A stretch of DNA of 64,000 bases from Acidimicrobiia bacterium. GTDB lineage: Bacteria; Actinomycetota; Acidimicrobiia; IMCC26256; PALSA-610. This document shows, one piece after another, positions 1 through 8,662 of this stretch. The stretch is from the NCBI GenBank assembly GCA_026002935.1, contig BPGH01000001.1, positions 1,413,965 to 1,477,964 on the forward strand, read 5' to 3'. A program made the position numbers and the translations under genes. Each line of letters begins with the position of its first letter. The first letter of the stretch is position 1. The notes below the pieces were generated by a model. That model saw only the letters and a program-made list of their open reading frames with translations, had not been told where the DNA came from and searched no databases.

Positions 1-1
1 G

Positions 2-910
2 ATCGAGATGGTCGAGTGGGCCGACGACAAGGGCTGTGCGTTCGTGGCGGTCTCCGAGCACCACGCCTCGCCCGACGGGTACCTGCCGTCGCCGCTCGTG
101 CTCGCGTCGGCGATGGCGGCCCGTACCCGGCACGTCCACTTCGTCGTCGCCGCGACGCTGCTGCCGCTGCACGACCCGGTGCGCCTCGCCGAGGACATGG
201 TGGTGCTCGACCACGTGAGCGGTGGCCGCGTCTCGTACGTGATCGGACTGGGGTACCGGCCCGAGGAGTACGCGATGTTCGGCGTCCCGATGGACGCGCG
301 CGCGGCGGTGATGGAGCGCAAGCTCGCAGCGCTCCTCGAGGCGCTGCGGGGCGAGCCGTTCGAGTACGACGGCCGGCGCGTGCACGTGACGCCGGCGCCG
401 GCGACGCCCGGCGGCCCGCGCGTCGCGTACGGGGGAGGCTCGCCGGCGGCCGCGCGCCGCGCCGCGCGCTTCGGCCTCGACTTCTTCGCCCAGACCGACG
501 GGGACGACCTCGAGCGCGCCTACCGGGAGGAGGCGGCCCGCTGCGGCCGGGAGCCCGGTACCTGCATGCTGCCCGACCCCAGGGAGCCGGTGATCGTGTT
601 CGTCGCCGACGACGTGGACGCCGCGTGGGACGAGCTCGGGCCGCACCTGCTCCACGACGCCATCACCTACGCCGCCTGGAACGAGGGCGACACCCGCATC
701 GCGAGCATCTCGCGCGGCACCACGGTCGAGGAGCTGCGGGCCGAGAACGGCGCGCACCGCGTGATGTCGGTCGCCGACGCGGTCGCCCACGTGCGGCGCA
801 CGGGGCTGTTGCCGCTGCACCCCCTGTGCGGCGGCCTGCCACCGGAGGTGGCGTGGCCCTACCTGCGGCGGGTCGTCACCGACGTGCTGCCGGCGGTCGC
901 CGCGGGCTGA
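2..910 (+). CDS. LLM-class flavin-dependent oxidoreductase (5' partial)
   Basis: Luciferase-like monooxygenase family (bacterial-luciferase TIM barrel using reduced flavin or F420). The frame is open to the left window edge. The visible part opens at the family's early helix/strand (VEWADDKGCAFVAVSEHH), so roughly the first 30-35 residues are probably outside the window; the ATG at position 8 is unlikely to be the true start. The family-typical stretches LAEDMVVLDHVSGGR and GLGYRPEEY follow, and later a conserved GGGSPAAARRAARFG segment. The substrate is not predictable. It converges on the LivHMG gene with only 12 nt between the stop codons. It could be an F420-dependent enzyme, since another F420-type protein lies at 53.7 kb, but the sequence does not decide between FMN and F420. 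Confidence 0.85.
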   Translation: MEMVEWADDKGCAFVAVSEHHASPDGYLPSPLVLASAMAARTRHVHFVVAATLLPLHDPVRLAEDMVVLDHVSGGRVSYVIGLGYRPEEYAMFGVPMDARAAVMERKLAALLEALRGEPFEYDGRRVHVTPAPATPGGPRVAYGGGSPAAARRAARFGLDFFAQTDGDDLERAYREEAARCGREPGTCMLPDPREPVIVFVADDVDAAWDELGPHLLHDAITYAAWNEGDTRIASISRGTTVEELRAENGAHRVMSVADAVAHVRRTGLLPLHPLCGGLPPEVAWPYLRRVVTDVLPAVAAG

Positions 911-922
911 ACGCGGGCCGGG

Positions 923-3694
923 TCACGGGCTGGCGCGGCTGCCGCTGCGGTTGATCGCCGCCGGGTCGGTGCCGAGATACGACGCGACGACGAGCGGGTC
1001 GTCGCGCACCTCGGCGGGGGGGCCGGCGGCGATGACCCGCCCCGCCTCGAGGCAGTAGACGCGGTCGCTGATCCCGAGCACGAGTGGCATGTCGTGCTCG
1101 ATCACGAGCAGGCCCGCGTCGAGCTCCTCGCGGACGCGCAGGATCAGCGGCCCGAACGCCTCCGTCTCGCGCTGCGCGACGCCGGCGGTCGGTTCGTCGA
1201 GGCACAGGACGCGGGCGCCCGAGGCCATGAGGCACGCCAGCTCGACGACGCGCCGGGTGCCGGTCGACAGCTCGTCGACGAACCGGTCGGCGAAGCGGCC
1301 GAGACCGAGGAACGCGATGATCTCGTCGGCCTCGGGGCGCACGCGCCGCTCCCACGGCCGCGCCCCGCGCACGGCGAGCGCGACGGTCTGGCGGACCGTC
1401 AGGTCGGCGAACAACTCCGCGCCCTGCCACGACCGGCCGAGCCCGAGCCGGGCGCGGCGCGCCGGCGGCAAGCGGCCGACGCCGCGCCCGAGGATCTCGA
1501 TCTCGCCGCGCGCGGGGACGAACCCGCAGATCGCGTTCATCAGGGTCGTCTTCCCGGCGCCGTTCGCGCCGATCAGGCCGACCACCTCCGACCGCCCGAC
1601 GACGAGGTCGACGCCGTCGAGCGCGACGCGTCCGCCGAACCGCACGGTGACGCCGGTGGTGCGAATCGCGGCCGTGACGGTGGCGGGGACGGGCTCGCGG
1701 CGCAGCGCGACCGGCGCCGGCACGGCGGAGGGAGCTGCGGTCGGCTCGCCGGCCGCGGGCATGCGGGCCGCGACGGCGGCGACGAGCGCGTCGCGCGCGG
1801 AGTACCAGACCTGGACCAGCCCGCCCGGGAAGTACAGCAGCAGGATCAGCAGGCCGGCGCCGCTCGTGAGCAGGCCGACCTCGACGCTGTCGTCGAACAG
1901 CACCGGGAGACCCACCACCCACGCGGCACCGGCGACGGCGCCGGCCACCGACGAGAGCCCGCCGATCACGACGATCGAGATGACGCGCAGCGACTCGGCG
2001 GCCAGGTAGTCGGTGGGGCGGGTCTCCCGCAGCAGGCCCACCAGCAGCCCGCCCGCGAGCCCGGCGAGCCAGCCGCCGATCCCGAACGCGACGACCTTCA
2101 CCCGCGCGGGCGAGATCCCGAACGACGCGGCCGCGCGCTCGTTGTCGCGCACGGCGACCATCGCCCGCCCGAGCCGGCTGCCCTGCAGCCACGCGACTGC
2201 GCCGACCGCGAGCGCCAGGACGCACAGGCACAGGGCGTAGTAGGCGCCGTTGGAGCCGAGGTCGAGGCCCTCGTCGAACAGGAAGGCGGGGAGGGGCAGC
2301 ACCTGCCGGGGCAGCTCGGCCTCCAGGTCGCCCGCGAGGAACACGTCGCGGTACAGCAGCCACGACGACGTGGCGACTGCGAACGCGAACGACACGACGG
2401 CGAGGAACAGCCCGGGCCGGCGGAGCGCCGGCGCGCCGACGGCGATCGCCGTCGCGGCGGCGACGGAGGCGCCGAGCACGAGCGCGGGCACGAACCCCAA
2501 CCCTTCCCGCACGAGTGCCGCGGTCGACATGCCGCCGACGCCGACGAACGCGAACTGGCCGAGCGAGAGCTGGCCTGCCCAGCCCGTGAGCGCAGTCAGC
2601 GAGAGGGCGATCAGCGCGTACAGGAGCACGCGGGTCCACGCGTGCTGCTGCGACGGGAGGTCGAACACCACGAGCGGCGCGAGCGCGAGCAGGAGCACGA
2701 CCGTCCCGCCGGCTACCGGGATCCCGCGTACCCACCAGACGCGCTCGAGCACGGCCGGGACCGGCCGGACACGCGGGCTGAACGACCATCGGCCGCTGTC
2801 GGCCTCGGCGAGGCCGCGCCCGCGCCGGCGCACGAGCAGCGTCACGAGGACGACGACGAACGCCAGCGCGTCGAGGAGGCCGCGCTGGTCGTTGAAGTTG
2901 TACGACACGACGCTCTCACCGACCCCGACCGCCACGCCGGCGGCCAGAGCGCCCGGCAGTGACGCCATCCCCGCCAGCAGCGCCGCGGTCAGCACCCGCA
3001 GGAGGAGCCCGGGGCCGAGCCCGGTGGCCCCGACCCCCTGCGGGCTCAACGGCGCGAACAACATCGCGCCGAGCGCCGCGAGTGCCCCGGCGAGGACCCA
3101 CACCAGCGTCGACATCTTCTTGATGCCGATCCCGGCCAGGCGCGCGGCGTCGGCGTTGGCCGCCGACGCCCGCACGGCGAGGCCGTACCTGGTGCGGCCG
3201 AGGAACAGCGCGAGCGCGGCGACGAGCACCGGCATCACGACCAGCACGAGCAGTTCCTGGCTGCGGACGACGACCCCGGCCACCTCGAAGCGGTCCGACC
3301 ACGGCGTCGGGTACGGCCGCACCCGGGTCACCTGCGGGAGGACGAGCTGGAAGAAGAGCATGAGCTGCGCCGCGCCGATGAGCGCGACGAGCAGGATCAC
3401 GCGGGGCGCACTGAACAGGCGGCGCACCACGAGCAGCTCGGTCGCCGCGCCGAACGCCGCGCCGACGGCGACGCAGGCGACGAACGAGAGCCAGAAGGGA
3501 GCGTCCCAGTCGATCACGAGCCGGTACAGCAACGCCGCGGCGAACCCGCCCATCTCGCCGACCGCGAAGTTGACCACCCGCGTCGAGCGGAACACGAGGA
3601 TGACGCCGACGGCCATGACGCCGTAGGTGACCCCGGTCACCGCCCCGGAGAAGACGACCTGCCGGGGGAACTCGAGGGCGAGCACGGCGCCCAT
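923..3694 (-). CDS. Branched-chain-type ABC transporter, fused permease-permease-ATPase (LivH-LivM-LivG)
   Basis: One 923-residue protein carries three normally separate subunits of a branched-chain amino-acid/amide-type importer. Residues about 1-295 are a LivH-like permease (start GVTYGVMAVGVILVFRSTRVVNFA). About 320-640 are a LivM-like permease (GWAGQLSLGQFAFVGVGG and the loop RDNERAAASFGI). About 670-923 are a LivG-like ATPase with Walker A GANGAGKTTL, a signature close to ELSTGTRR and Walker B VLCLDEPTAG. The ORF track merges it with an upstream shadow into 1766 aa. I place the start at the ATG 5 nt after the stop of the MFS-LivF gene, where recognisable LivH sequence begins. It is the last gene of the operon LivK, MFS-LivF, LivHMG. 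The substrate is unknown; the neighbourhood suggests a carboxylate or CoA-pathway substrate rather than leucine. Confidence 0.9.
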   Translation of the reverse strand: MGAVLALEFPRQVVFSGAVTGVTYGVMAVGVILVFRSTRVVNFAVGEMGGFAAALLYRLVIDWDAPFWLSFVACVAVGAAFGAATELLVVRRLFSAPRVILLVALIGAAQLMLFFQLVLPQVTRVRPYPTPWSDRFEVAGVVVRSQELLVLVVMPVLVAALALFLGRTRYGLAVRASAANADAARLAGIGIKKMSTLVWVLAGALAALGAMLFAPLSPQGVGATGLGPGLLLRVLTAALLAGMASLPGALAAGVAVGVGESVVSYNFNDQRGLLDALAFVVVLVTLLVRRRGRGLAEADSGRWSFSPRVRPVPAVLERVWWVRGIPVAGGTVVLLLALAPLVVFDLPSQQHAWTRVLLYALIALSLTALTGWAGQLSLGQFAFVGVGGMSTAALVREGLGFVPALVLGASVAAATAIAVGAPALRRPGLFLAVVSFAFAVATSSWLLYRDVFLAGDLEAELPRQVLPLPAFLFDEGLDLGSNGAYYALCLCVLALAVGAVAWLQGSRLGRAMVAVRDNERAAASFGISPARVKVVAFGIGGWLAGLAGGLLVGLLRETRPTDYLAAESLRVISIVVIGGLSSVAGAVAGAAWVVGLPVLFDDSVEVGLLTSGAGLLILLLYFPGGLVQVWYSARDALVAAVAARMPAAGEPTAAPSAVPAPVALRREPVPATVTAAIRTTGVTVRFGGRVALDGVDLVVGRSEVVGLIGANGAGKTTLMNAICGFVPARGEIEILGRGVGRLPPARRARLGLGRSWQGAELFADLTVRQTVALAVRGARPWERRVRPEADEIIAFLGLGRFADRFVDELSTGTRRVVELACLMASGARVLCLDEPTAGVAQRETEAFGPLILRVREELDAGLLVIEHDMPLVLGISDRVYCLEAGRVIAAGPPAEVRDDPLVVASYLGTDPAAINRSGSRASP

Positions 3695-3699
3695 CGCGC

Positions 3700-5898
3700 T
3701 CACCGGCCGAGGAACACCGCCCGGGCGAGGTCGTCGCGGGCGGCGAGCTCCTCGGCGGGCCCCTCGAAGCGGATCGTGCCCTTCTCCATGAACACCGCGC
3801 GGTCGCAGATCGACAGGGCGACGTTCAGCGACTGCTCGACGACGATCATCGTCTGTCCCTGCTCCTTGAGCCGGCGCACGACGTCGAGCACCTGCTGGAC
3901 GACGACCGGCGCGAGCCCCAGCGACAGCTCGTCGATGATCAGCACCTCGGGCTCGTGCACGAGTGTCATCGCGAGGGCGAGCATCTGTTGCTGGCCGCCC
4001 GACAGGTCGGCCGCGGGCACCCGCAGCCGCTCGCGCAGCACCGGGAAGTGCTCCAGCGCCCGGGCCGTCCGCCGTTCCCGTTCGGCCCGGCCGTACAGGA
4101 ACGCCGCGGCGCGCAGGTTCTCCTCGACGGTGAGCGGCGGGAACGTGGCGCCGCCGCCGATGAGCTGCACGATGCCGATCCGCACGCGCAGCTCGGGGTC
4201 GCAGTAGGTGATGGTCCGCCCGTCGAGCCGGACGACGCCGCGGTCGGGGACCCCGAGCCCGCTGATCACGCGCAGGAGGGTCGACTTGCCCGCGCCGTTG
4301 GTGCCGAGCAGCGCGAGGGTCTCCCCCCGGTGGACGTCGAGGTCGACCCCGAACAGCACCTGCACGCGGCCGTACGAGAAGTCGAGGTTGCGCACCTGGA
4401 TCACCGGCACGGACGCGCCCGGGGCGCTGCGGCGCTCCCGCTCGGCCTGCTCCTCGCGCAGCTCCTCGACGACCATCGCCATGTCGCCCCGGATGTGGCG
4501 CGCCCCGAGCGAGATGAGGAGGCCCCCGGCGAGCGACGACGGGAGGACGACGGCGGTCAGCGCGACGCGGGTTCCGTAGGCGTCGGAGAGCAGGCCGGTG
4601 AGGATCGCGCCGAAGAAGGACCCGAACAGGAACACGTACACCCCGATCATCGCGGTGCCGCGGGCGCGCAGGCGGTACGGGATGATCGTCGAGACGACGG
4701 CGGGCAGGATCGTGAACGCGGCCCGGGCGAGCGCGGTCGCCACCGCGAGGAGCGGCACCACGAGCCGGATGTCCGGCATCCACACGGCGCCGACGAGCCC
4801 GACGCCGAACGACGAGATCAGCGCCCCCACGAAGGCCATCGCAGCGGGTGGGCTGCGGCGGAACAGCGCGTCGGCGCGCCGGCCCGACAGCGCGATCGCC
4901 ACGAGCGTCGGGACGGCGACGAAACTGGCCACGATCCCTCGCTCGAACGCGTCGAGCCCGAGCTCCTCCTCGTAGTACAGGCTCAGGAACAGCGGTGCGC
5001 TGAACAGCGCGAGCCCGAGCGTGGCCATGCCGACGAGGAAGTAGTGGAAGCTGCGGATCTTCCTGAGCCGTTCGAACGCGACCGACAGGGAGATCGGCAG
5101 GTCGTCGTCGGCCGGGGCGAGCTCGTGGCCAAGCACCGCCCGCATCTCGTGGCGGCCGCGGCGCGGCTCGGGGATCGTCAGCGCGGCGAGCGCGACCGGG
5201 AGCGCGAGCAGCCCGATGGCCACGAACGCGACGCGCCAGCCCTCCTCCCCGCTCCCGAGCGCGGCGGCCCCGCCCGCGAGGAACGGCGCCACCATAGTGC
5301 CGACCGACTGGCCGGCGCCGAGCACCGCGAACACCTTGGCCCGCGCCTGGATCGGGTACGTGTCGATCAGCAACGGGCCCGTGACGGGCAGCGACGACGA
5401 CTGGCCGAGTCCGGCGCCGAGTCGTGCGAGGAACATCTGCAGCGCGTTCTGGACGAGGCCCGTGAGCGCGACGACGACGGACCACGCGGTCATCGTGACG
5501 CCGACGAGCGTCCTGCGGGGCAGGCGGTCCGACAGCGACGACATGGGGATCGCGCCGAGTACGAACAGCACGCCGGTAGCGCCACCGATCGCGCCGAGGA
5601 CCGCGTCGGAGACGCCGAGCGTGCGCTGGATGTCGGGGGCGAGAACGTTGAACGCCGCGTTGTCGAACAGCTCGATCGCCCCGAGGGTCGTGACGATCGC
5701 GATCGTGCGCCGGCCGCCGCGCCGCAGCGCGTCGCGCAGGGTCAGCTCCTCGGAGGCGACCCCCGGCAGCTCGGCGTCGTCGACCTGCGGCGCGCAGGGG
5801 GGCGCCTGGCGCCGCGCGCGGCGTGCCTCCTCGTCGAGCACGGTCGCGACGAGCGATGCCGCGACGGGAGCGTCGGCCGGCTCGTCCGGCTCGCGCAT
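3700..5898 (-). CDS. MFS transporter fused to a LivF-like ABC ATPase
   Basis: This 732-residue protein has two unrelated transporter modules. Residues about 40-460 form a complete major-facilitator module: 12 hydrophobic segments can be read, with an MFS loop-like SLSDRLPRRTLVG after the second segment. A charged linker follows (EELREEQAERERRSA). Residues about 480-732 are a LivF-type ATPase with Walker A GTNGAGKST, signature LSGGQQQM and Walker B VLIIDELSLGL. It sits between the LivK lipoprotein gene (3 nt away) and LivHMG (5 nt away), so the ATPase half is the only LivF candidate for that importer. The MFS half is intact, so the protein may be bifunctional or the MFS part may act as a membrane anchor. 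No frameshift or internal stop separates the halves. Confidence 0.9.
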   Translation of the reverse strand: MREPDEPADAPVAASLVATVLDEEARRARRQAPPCAPQVDDAELPGVASEELTLRDALRRGGRRTIAIVTTLGAIELFDNAAFNVLAPDIQRTLGVSDAVLGAIGGATGVLFVLGAIPMSSLSDRLPRRTLVGVTMTAWSVVVALTGLVQNALQMFLARLGAGLGQSSSLPVTGPLLIDTYPIQARAKVFAVLGAGQSVGTMVAPFLAGGAAALGSGEEGWRVAFVAIGLLALPVALAALTIPEPRRGRHEMRAVLGHELAPADDDLPISLSVAFERLRKIRSFHYFLVGMATLGLALFSAPLFLSLYYEEELGLDAFERGIVASFVAVPTLVAIALSGRRADALFRRSPPAAMAFVGALISSFGVGLVGAVWMPDIRLVVPLLAVATALARAAFTILPAVVSTIIPYRLRARGTAMIGVYVFLFGSFFGAILTGLLSDAYGTRVALTAVVLPSSLAGGLLISLGARHIRGDMAMVVEELREEQAERERRSAPGASVPVIQVRNLDFSYGRVQVLFGVDLDVHRGETLALLGTNGAGKSTLLRVISGLGVPDRGVVRLDGRTITYCDPELRVRIGIVQLIGGGATFPPLTVEENLRAAAFLYGRAERERRTARALEHFPVLRERLRVPAADLSGGQQQMLALAMTLVHEPEVLIIDELSLGLAPVVVQQVLDVVRRLKEQGQTMIVVEQSLNVALSICDRAVFMEKGTIRFEGPAEELAARDDLARAVFLGR

Positions 5899-5901
5899 GT
5901 G

Positions 5902-7233
5902 CTAGTCGACCCGGATCGGGGTCGCGCCGTCGACGGGGACGAACTCCTCGCGCGCCGCGTCGTAGCGCGAGATGAAGACGTAGTCGCCCGCGTCGTGCTT
6001 GTCGGGTCCGAGCGACCCCTCCGGCCCGGCCGACATCTCCAGCGTCGTGAACGACTCCAGCGCCTCGATCACGGCCGCCTGGGTGAGCTCGCCGGCTGCG
6101 GCAGCCTGCTCGATCGCGTCGACGAGGGTCAGGAGCTGCAGGCAGGTGACGGCGGTGTAGCCGTAGCCGTCGGAACCGCGCTCGAACCGTTCGGCGCCGC
6201 CCGCGACGGCGATCTCGTTGCACTCATCGGCGGCGGGCGTGGGCTCGGGGAACACGGTGTCGATGCCCCACGCGCCGTCGTAGTTGTCCTTGGCGTTGAC
6301 GAAGAAGCGCGCCACCGTGTCGGTCACGTTGTTGCCGATCGTCGCCCATTCGGGCTCGAAGCCGAGGTTGGCCGCGGCCTCGACCGTGGCGGCGCCGGCG
6401 AGCGTGAGCGCGGTGAGGAACACGAAGTCCACTCCGGCGTCCTGCAGGCGCTGGATCGCCACGTCGTGCTGCTCGCACCCGGCGGCCGCGCTCCCCTCGG
6501 GGCAGGGGAGCACCGAGATCGCCGCGACCTCGTGGCCGAGGGCCTCGAGCCCCGGCACCAGGCCCTCCTCCACGGCTTCCTGCTGCTCGGTGCTGTCGAC
6601 GCGGACGATTCCGATCGTCTTGCCGTCGAGCAGGCCCTGCTCGTCCAGCACCTTCGGCCAGGCCCGGTACTCGCGCTGGCGGCTCACCGAGGTGTGCGTC
6701 GCGACCGAGAACAGCCGGCCCTCGCCCTCGTCGTAGAACGAGTCGGGCCAACTGTCCATCGTGATGGTGATCGCGCCCTCGTGGCGTGCCGAGCACTCGA
6801 CGGTCTCGGGCGTGATCGCCGCGGTGATGACGACCGCGAACGGCTGGGCGTCCTCGGTCGCGCGCAGGCACGCCTCCCGGCCCGCGTCGGGGTTGATGGC
6901 GGCGTCCGCGCCGGCGATGACGTGGGGGACGAGTTCGATGCGCCGTCCGGCGACGCCGCCGCCGTCGTTGACGTGCGCGACGACCGCCTCGAGCGTGGCC
7001 TGCGCGTCGCCGATCTCGGGCGCGAGGTTCTGCTCGCTCAGGGCGGACAGGTCCGACGCGATCAGCGAGACGCGGATCGTGTCGTCGGTGACCCCCTGTA
7101 CGGAGCGGGCGTCACCGGCCTCGCCGGAGCCTCCGTCCGCGGCGTCGCGGTCCTCGCTCGACTCGCTCGTGCACGCCCCGAGCACGAGCGCCACGGCGGT
7201 CCCCAGCGCGGCCCAGCGACGCCGACTCCCCAT
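5902..7233 (-). CDS. LivK-like ABC transporter substrate-binding lipoprotein
   Basis: A 443-residue type-1 periplasmic-binding protein (Peripla_BP_6/LivK family) that would deliver ligand to the fused permease downstream. The N-terminus has a basic region, a hydrophobic core and a lipobox LGAC with Cys21, so it is a probable lipoprotein. Typical family features include the early ISLIASDLSALSEQ stretch, a 'NDGGGVAGRRIEL' segment and the hinge-region 'IGIVRVDS'. The ATG start follows a purine-rich GGGGGGAGACCG leader. It is the first gene of a three-gene operon whose promoter region carries the 19-bp box at 7271-7289 and two direct repeats. The nearby hydrolases, oxygenases and CoA-ligases suggest an organic-acid or aromatic/isoprenoid ligand rather than an amino acid; this is inference. 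Confidence 0.9.
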   Translation of the reverse strand: MGSRRRWAALGTAVALVLGACTSESSEDRDAADGGSGEAGDARSVQGVTDDTIRVSLIASDLSALSEQNLAPEIGDAQATLEAVVAHVNDGGGVAGRRIELVPHVIAGADAAINPDAGREACLRATEDAQPFAVVITAAITPETVECSARHEGAITITMDSWPDSFYDEGEGRLFSVATHTSVSRQREYRAWPKVLDEQGLLDGKTIGIVRVDSTEQQEAVEEGLVPGLEALGHEVAAISVLPCPEGSAAAGCEQHDVAIQRLQDAGVDFVFLTALTLAGAATVEAAANLGFEPEWATIGNNVTDTVARFFVNAKDNYDGAWGIDTVFPEPTPAADECNEIAVAGGAERFERGSDGYGYTAVTCLQLLTLVDAIEQAAAAGELTQAAVIEALESFTTLEMSAGPEGSLGPDKHDAGDYVFISRYDAAREEFVPVDGATPIRVD

Positions 7234-7270
7234 CGGTCTCCCCCCGGTCCCGCCGCCCGTTCGGGGCGGC

Positions 7271-7289
7271 GCTGCATAACATATACAGC
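7271..7289 (-). promoter_or_regulatory. 19-bp palindromic box and -10 region of the LivK operon
   Basis: Read toward LivK the box is GCTGTATATGTTATGCAGC, identical over all 19 bases to the box at 28880-28898. It is an imperfect inverted repeat (TGYATA-N3-TATRCA) and contains a -10-like TATGTT. FCD-type GntR regulators commonly bind GTATAC-like palindromes, and such a regulator is encoded 1.4 kb away. Operator function and regulator identity are inference. Confidence 0.6.
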
Positions 7290-7291
7290 CT

Positions 7292-7334
7292 TCGGAAACG
7301 CTTCCACCGGAGACTCGGAAACCCGTTCCTCCGG
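7292..7334. repeat. Two direct repeats upstream of the LivK promoter
   Basis: TCGGAAACGCTTCCACCGG (7292-7310) and TCGGAAACCCGTTCCTCCGG (7315-7334) are imperfect direct repeats with a 23-bp period, about two helical turns. They lie immediately upstream of the TATGTT element of the LivK operon. The placement suits an activator or cooperative operator site, but nothing in the sequence names the protein. Confidence 0.45.
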
Positions 7335-7345
7335 CTCGGCACGCG

Positions 7346-8566
7346 CTACGCAGGGGCGGGTGTGACCGGCCGGTCGCCGTGCACCTCGTCGAGCGACGGG
7401 CCGATGCGCGCGACGAGCGGCGCGAGCGCGGCGCGGTCGACGCCGTAGAGGTCGGCGGCGGTCTCGCCGAGCATCCGGCGCGCCTCGTCGACGGGGACCT
7501 CGCGAAAGCGCTCGCGGATCCAGTAGCGGGTGTAGGGAAACGTGCCCTCCGGGTGGGGCAGGTCGTTGCCCCACAGGAAGTTGCCGACCCCGACGAGGTG
7601 GCGCCGCTCCATGTCCTCGACGCCCGGGGTCGACGCGGCGAGGAAGCAGTTTCGGTCGAAGTACTCCGTGGGCTTCATCGAGATGGCCTCGCGGAACACC
7701 TTGCCCATCTTCTCGGTGTTGTGGCCCCCGACGAACTTCTCGTCCATCTTGGCGAGGATGTCGGGCGCCCACCACGCGCCGTTCTCCGCGATCACGTAGC
7801 GCAGGCCGGGGTGGCGCTCGAACACGCCCGACCAGATGAGCACCCACAGCGGGCGCGCCGCCCACCAGTAGGCCTCGGTCGCGTAGATCGCCATCATCCC
7901 CGGCCCGAGCCCGTAGTCGGCCGGGCCGGCGCCGGAGTGCGTGTGCAGGACCATGCCGAGCTCCTCGCAGACCGCCCACACCGGCTCGTAGCGGGGGTCG
8001 AGGTAGGCCGGCGCGTCGAACCACCGCGTCGGGATGAGCACGCCGCGCAGGCCCATCCCGTGCGCCGCACGGATCTCCGCGACCGCGGCGTCGACGTCGT
8101 GGAGGATGGGCACGACGGCGACCCCGATGCGCCGGTGCGGCGCCTGCGCGCAGAAGTCGGCGAGCCAGCGGTTGTGGGCGCGCGCGCCCGCCATCGCGAG
8201 CTCGGGCTCGGTGCCCGCGCCGCCGTTGAGCCCCGAGCCGAACGGTGACGCAGAGACCCGGCCGGTGCCGAGGACGTCGGCGTCGGGGAACAGCACCTCG
8301 GCGGCGACCCCCTGCTCGTCGAGCACCCGGTTGCGCACGTCGGAGTCGTACGCCGCGGTGAGGCCGCCGTCGCCCCCGGTGATGCGCTCCCACTTCGCGA
8401 CGAACTCCTCGTTCTGGCGCATCGCGCGCGACAGCTCGAGGAGTTGCCTCACCTGCTCCTGGTACTCGTCGAACGCGGGCTTGTACCGCTCCTCGAGGTA
8501 GTCGCGGTACACGGGTGCGGGCGGGCCGGCGTGTCCGTCGGACGAGATGACGAGATAGCGGTCCAC
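7346..8566 (-). CDS. Amidohydrolase family protein (Amidohydro_2-like)
   Basis: A metal-dependent TIM-barrel hydrolase/decarboxylase of the amidohydrolase-2 superfamily, 406 residues. The N-terminal metal-site motif is visible (SSDGHAGPP), followed by family-typical segments such as 'VLIPTRWFDAP' and a later 'YVIAENGAWWAPDIL'. The ORF track extends it to 580 aa, but the family similarity begins at VDRYLVISSDG. I chose the GTG because GGAGG lies 4 nt before it, whereas the ATG 15 nt upstream has no ribosome-binding site. It is transcribed away from GntR and may follow its own promoter in the 8567-8656 gap. A paralogue with a similar leader lies at 20.0-21.3 kb. The reaction is unknown; members include hydrolases and decarboxylases such as ACMSD. 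Confidence 0.88.
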   Translation of the reverse strand: MDRYLVISSDGHAGPPAPVYRDYLEERYKPAFDEYQEQVRQLLELSRAMRQNEEFVAKWERITGGDGGLTAAYDSDVRNRVLDEQGVAAEVLFPDADVLGTGRVSASPFGSGLNGGAGTEPELAMAGARAHNRWLADFCAQAPHRRIGVAVVPILHDVDAAVAEIRAAHGMGLRGVLIPTRWFDAPAYLDPRYEPVWAVCEELGMVLHTHSGAGPADYGLGPGMMAIYATEAYWWAARPLWVLIWSGVFERHPGLRYVIAENGAWWAPDILAKMDEKFVGGHNTEKMGKVFREAISMKPTEYFDRNCFLAASTPGVEDMERRHLVGVGNFLWGNDLPHPEGTFPYTRYWIRERFREVPVDEARRMLGETAADLYGVDRAALAPLVARIGPSLDEVHGDRPVTPAPA

Positions 8567-8648
8567 GGCACCTCCGCGCATTCCAGAACGACGCTCCGAA
8601 ATGCCATCCGAAAACGCGGGCCCTGTCAAGGAGCCGCGGGGCGGACTG

Positions 8649-8662
8649 GATACGTTATGCAA
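8649..8662 (+). promoter_or_regulatory. Promoter/box of the GntR gene (ATACGTTATGCA)
   Basis: GATACGTTATGCAA directly precedes the GntR start. TACGTT (8651-8656) fits a -10 hexamer 6 nt before the ATG at 8663, giving a leaderless transcript. The same core ATAYGTTRTRYA is found at the LivK, acyl-CoA ligase and dehydratase promoters. Autoregulation by the GntR protein is a natural inference. Confidence 0.5.

Noticed and set aside
923-6223. 1766-aa minus-strand ORF as one giant protein
   Set aside because: Only the part from 3694 down has recognisable Liv domains; the upstream part is a high-GC shadow of the MFS-LivF gene with Arg-rich translation.
3955-7365. 1136-aa plus-strand ORF
   Set aside because: Shadow of the Liv operon on the other strand; composition is Arg/Asp/Gly-rich, with no domain.
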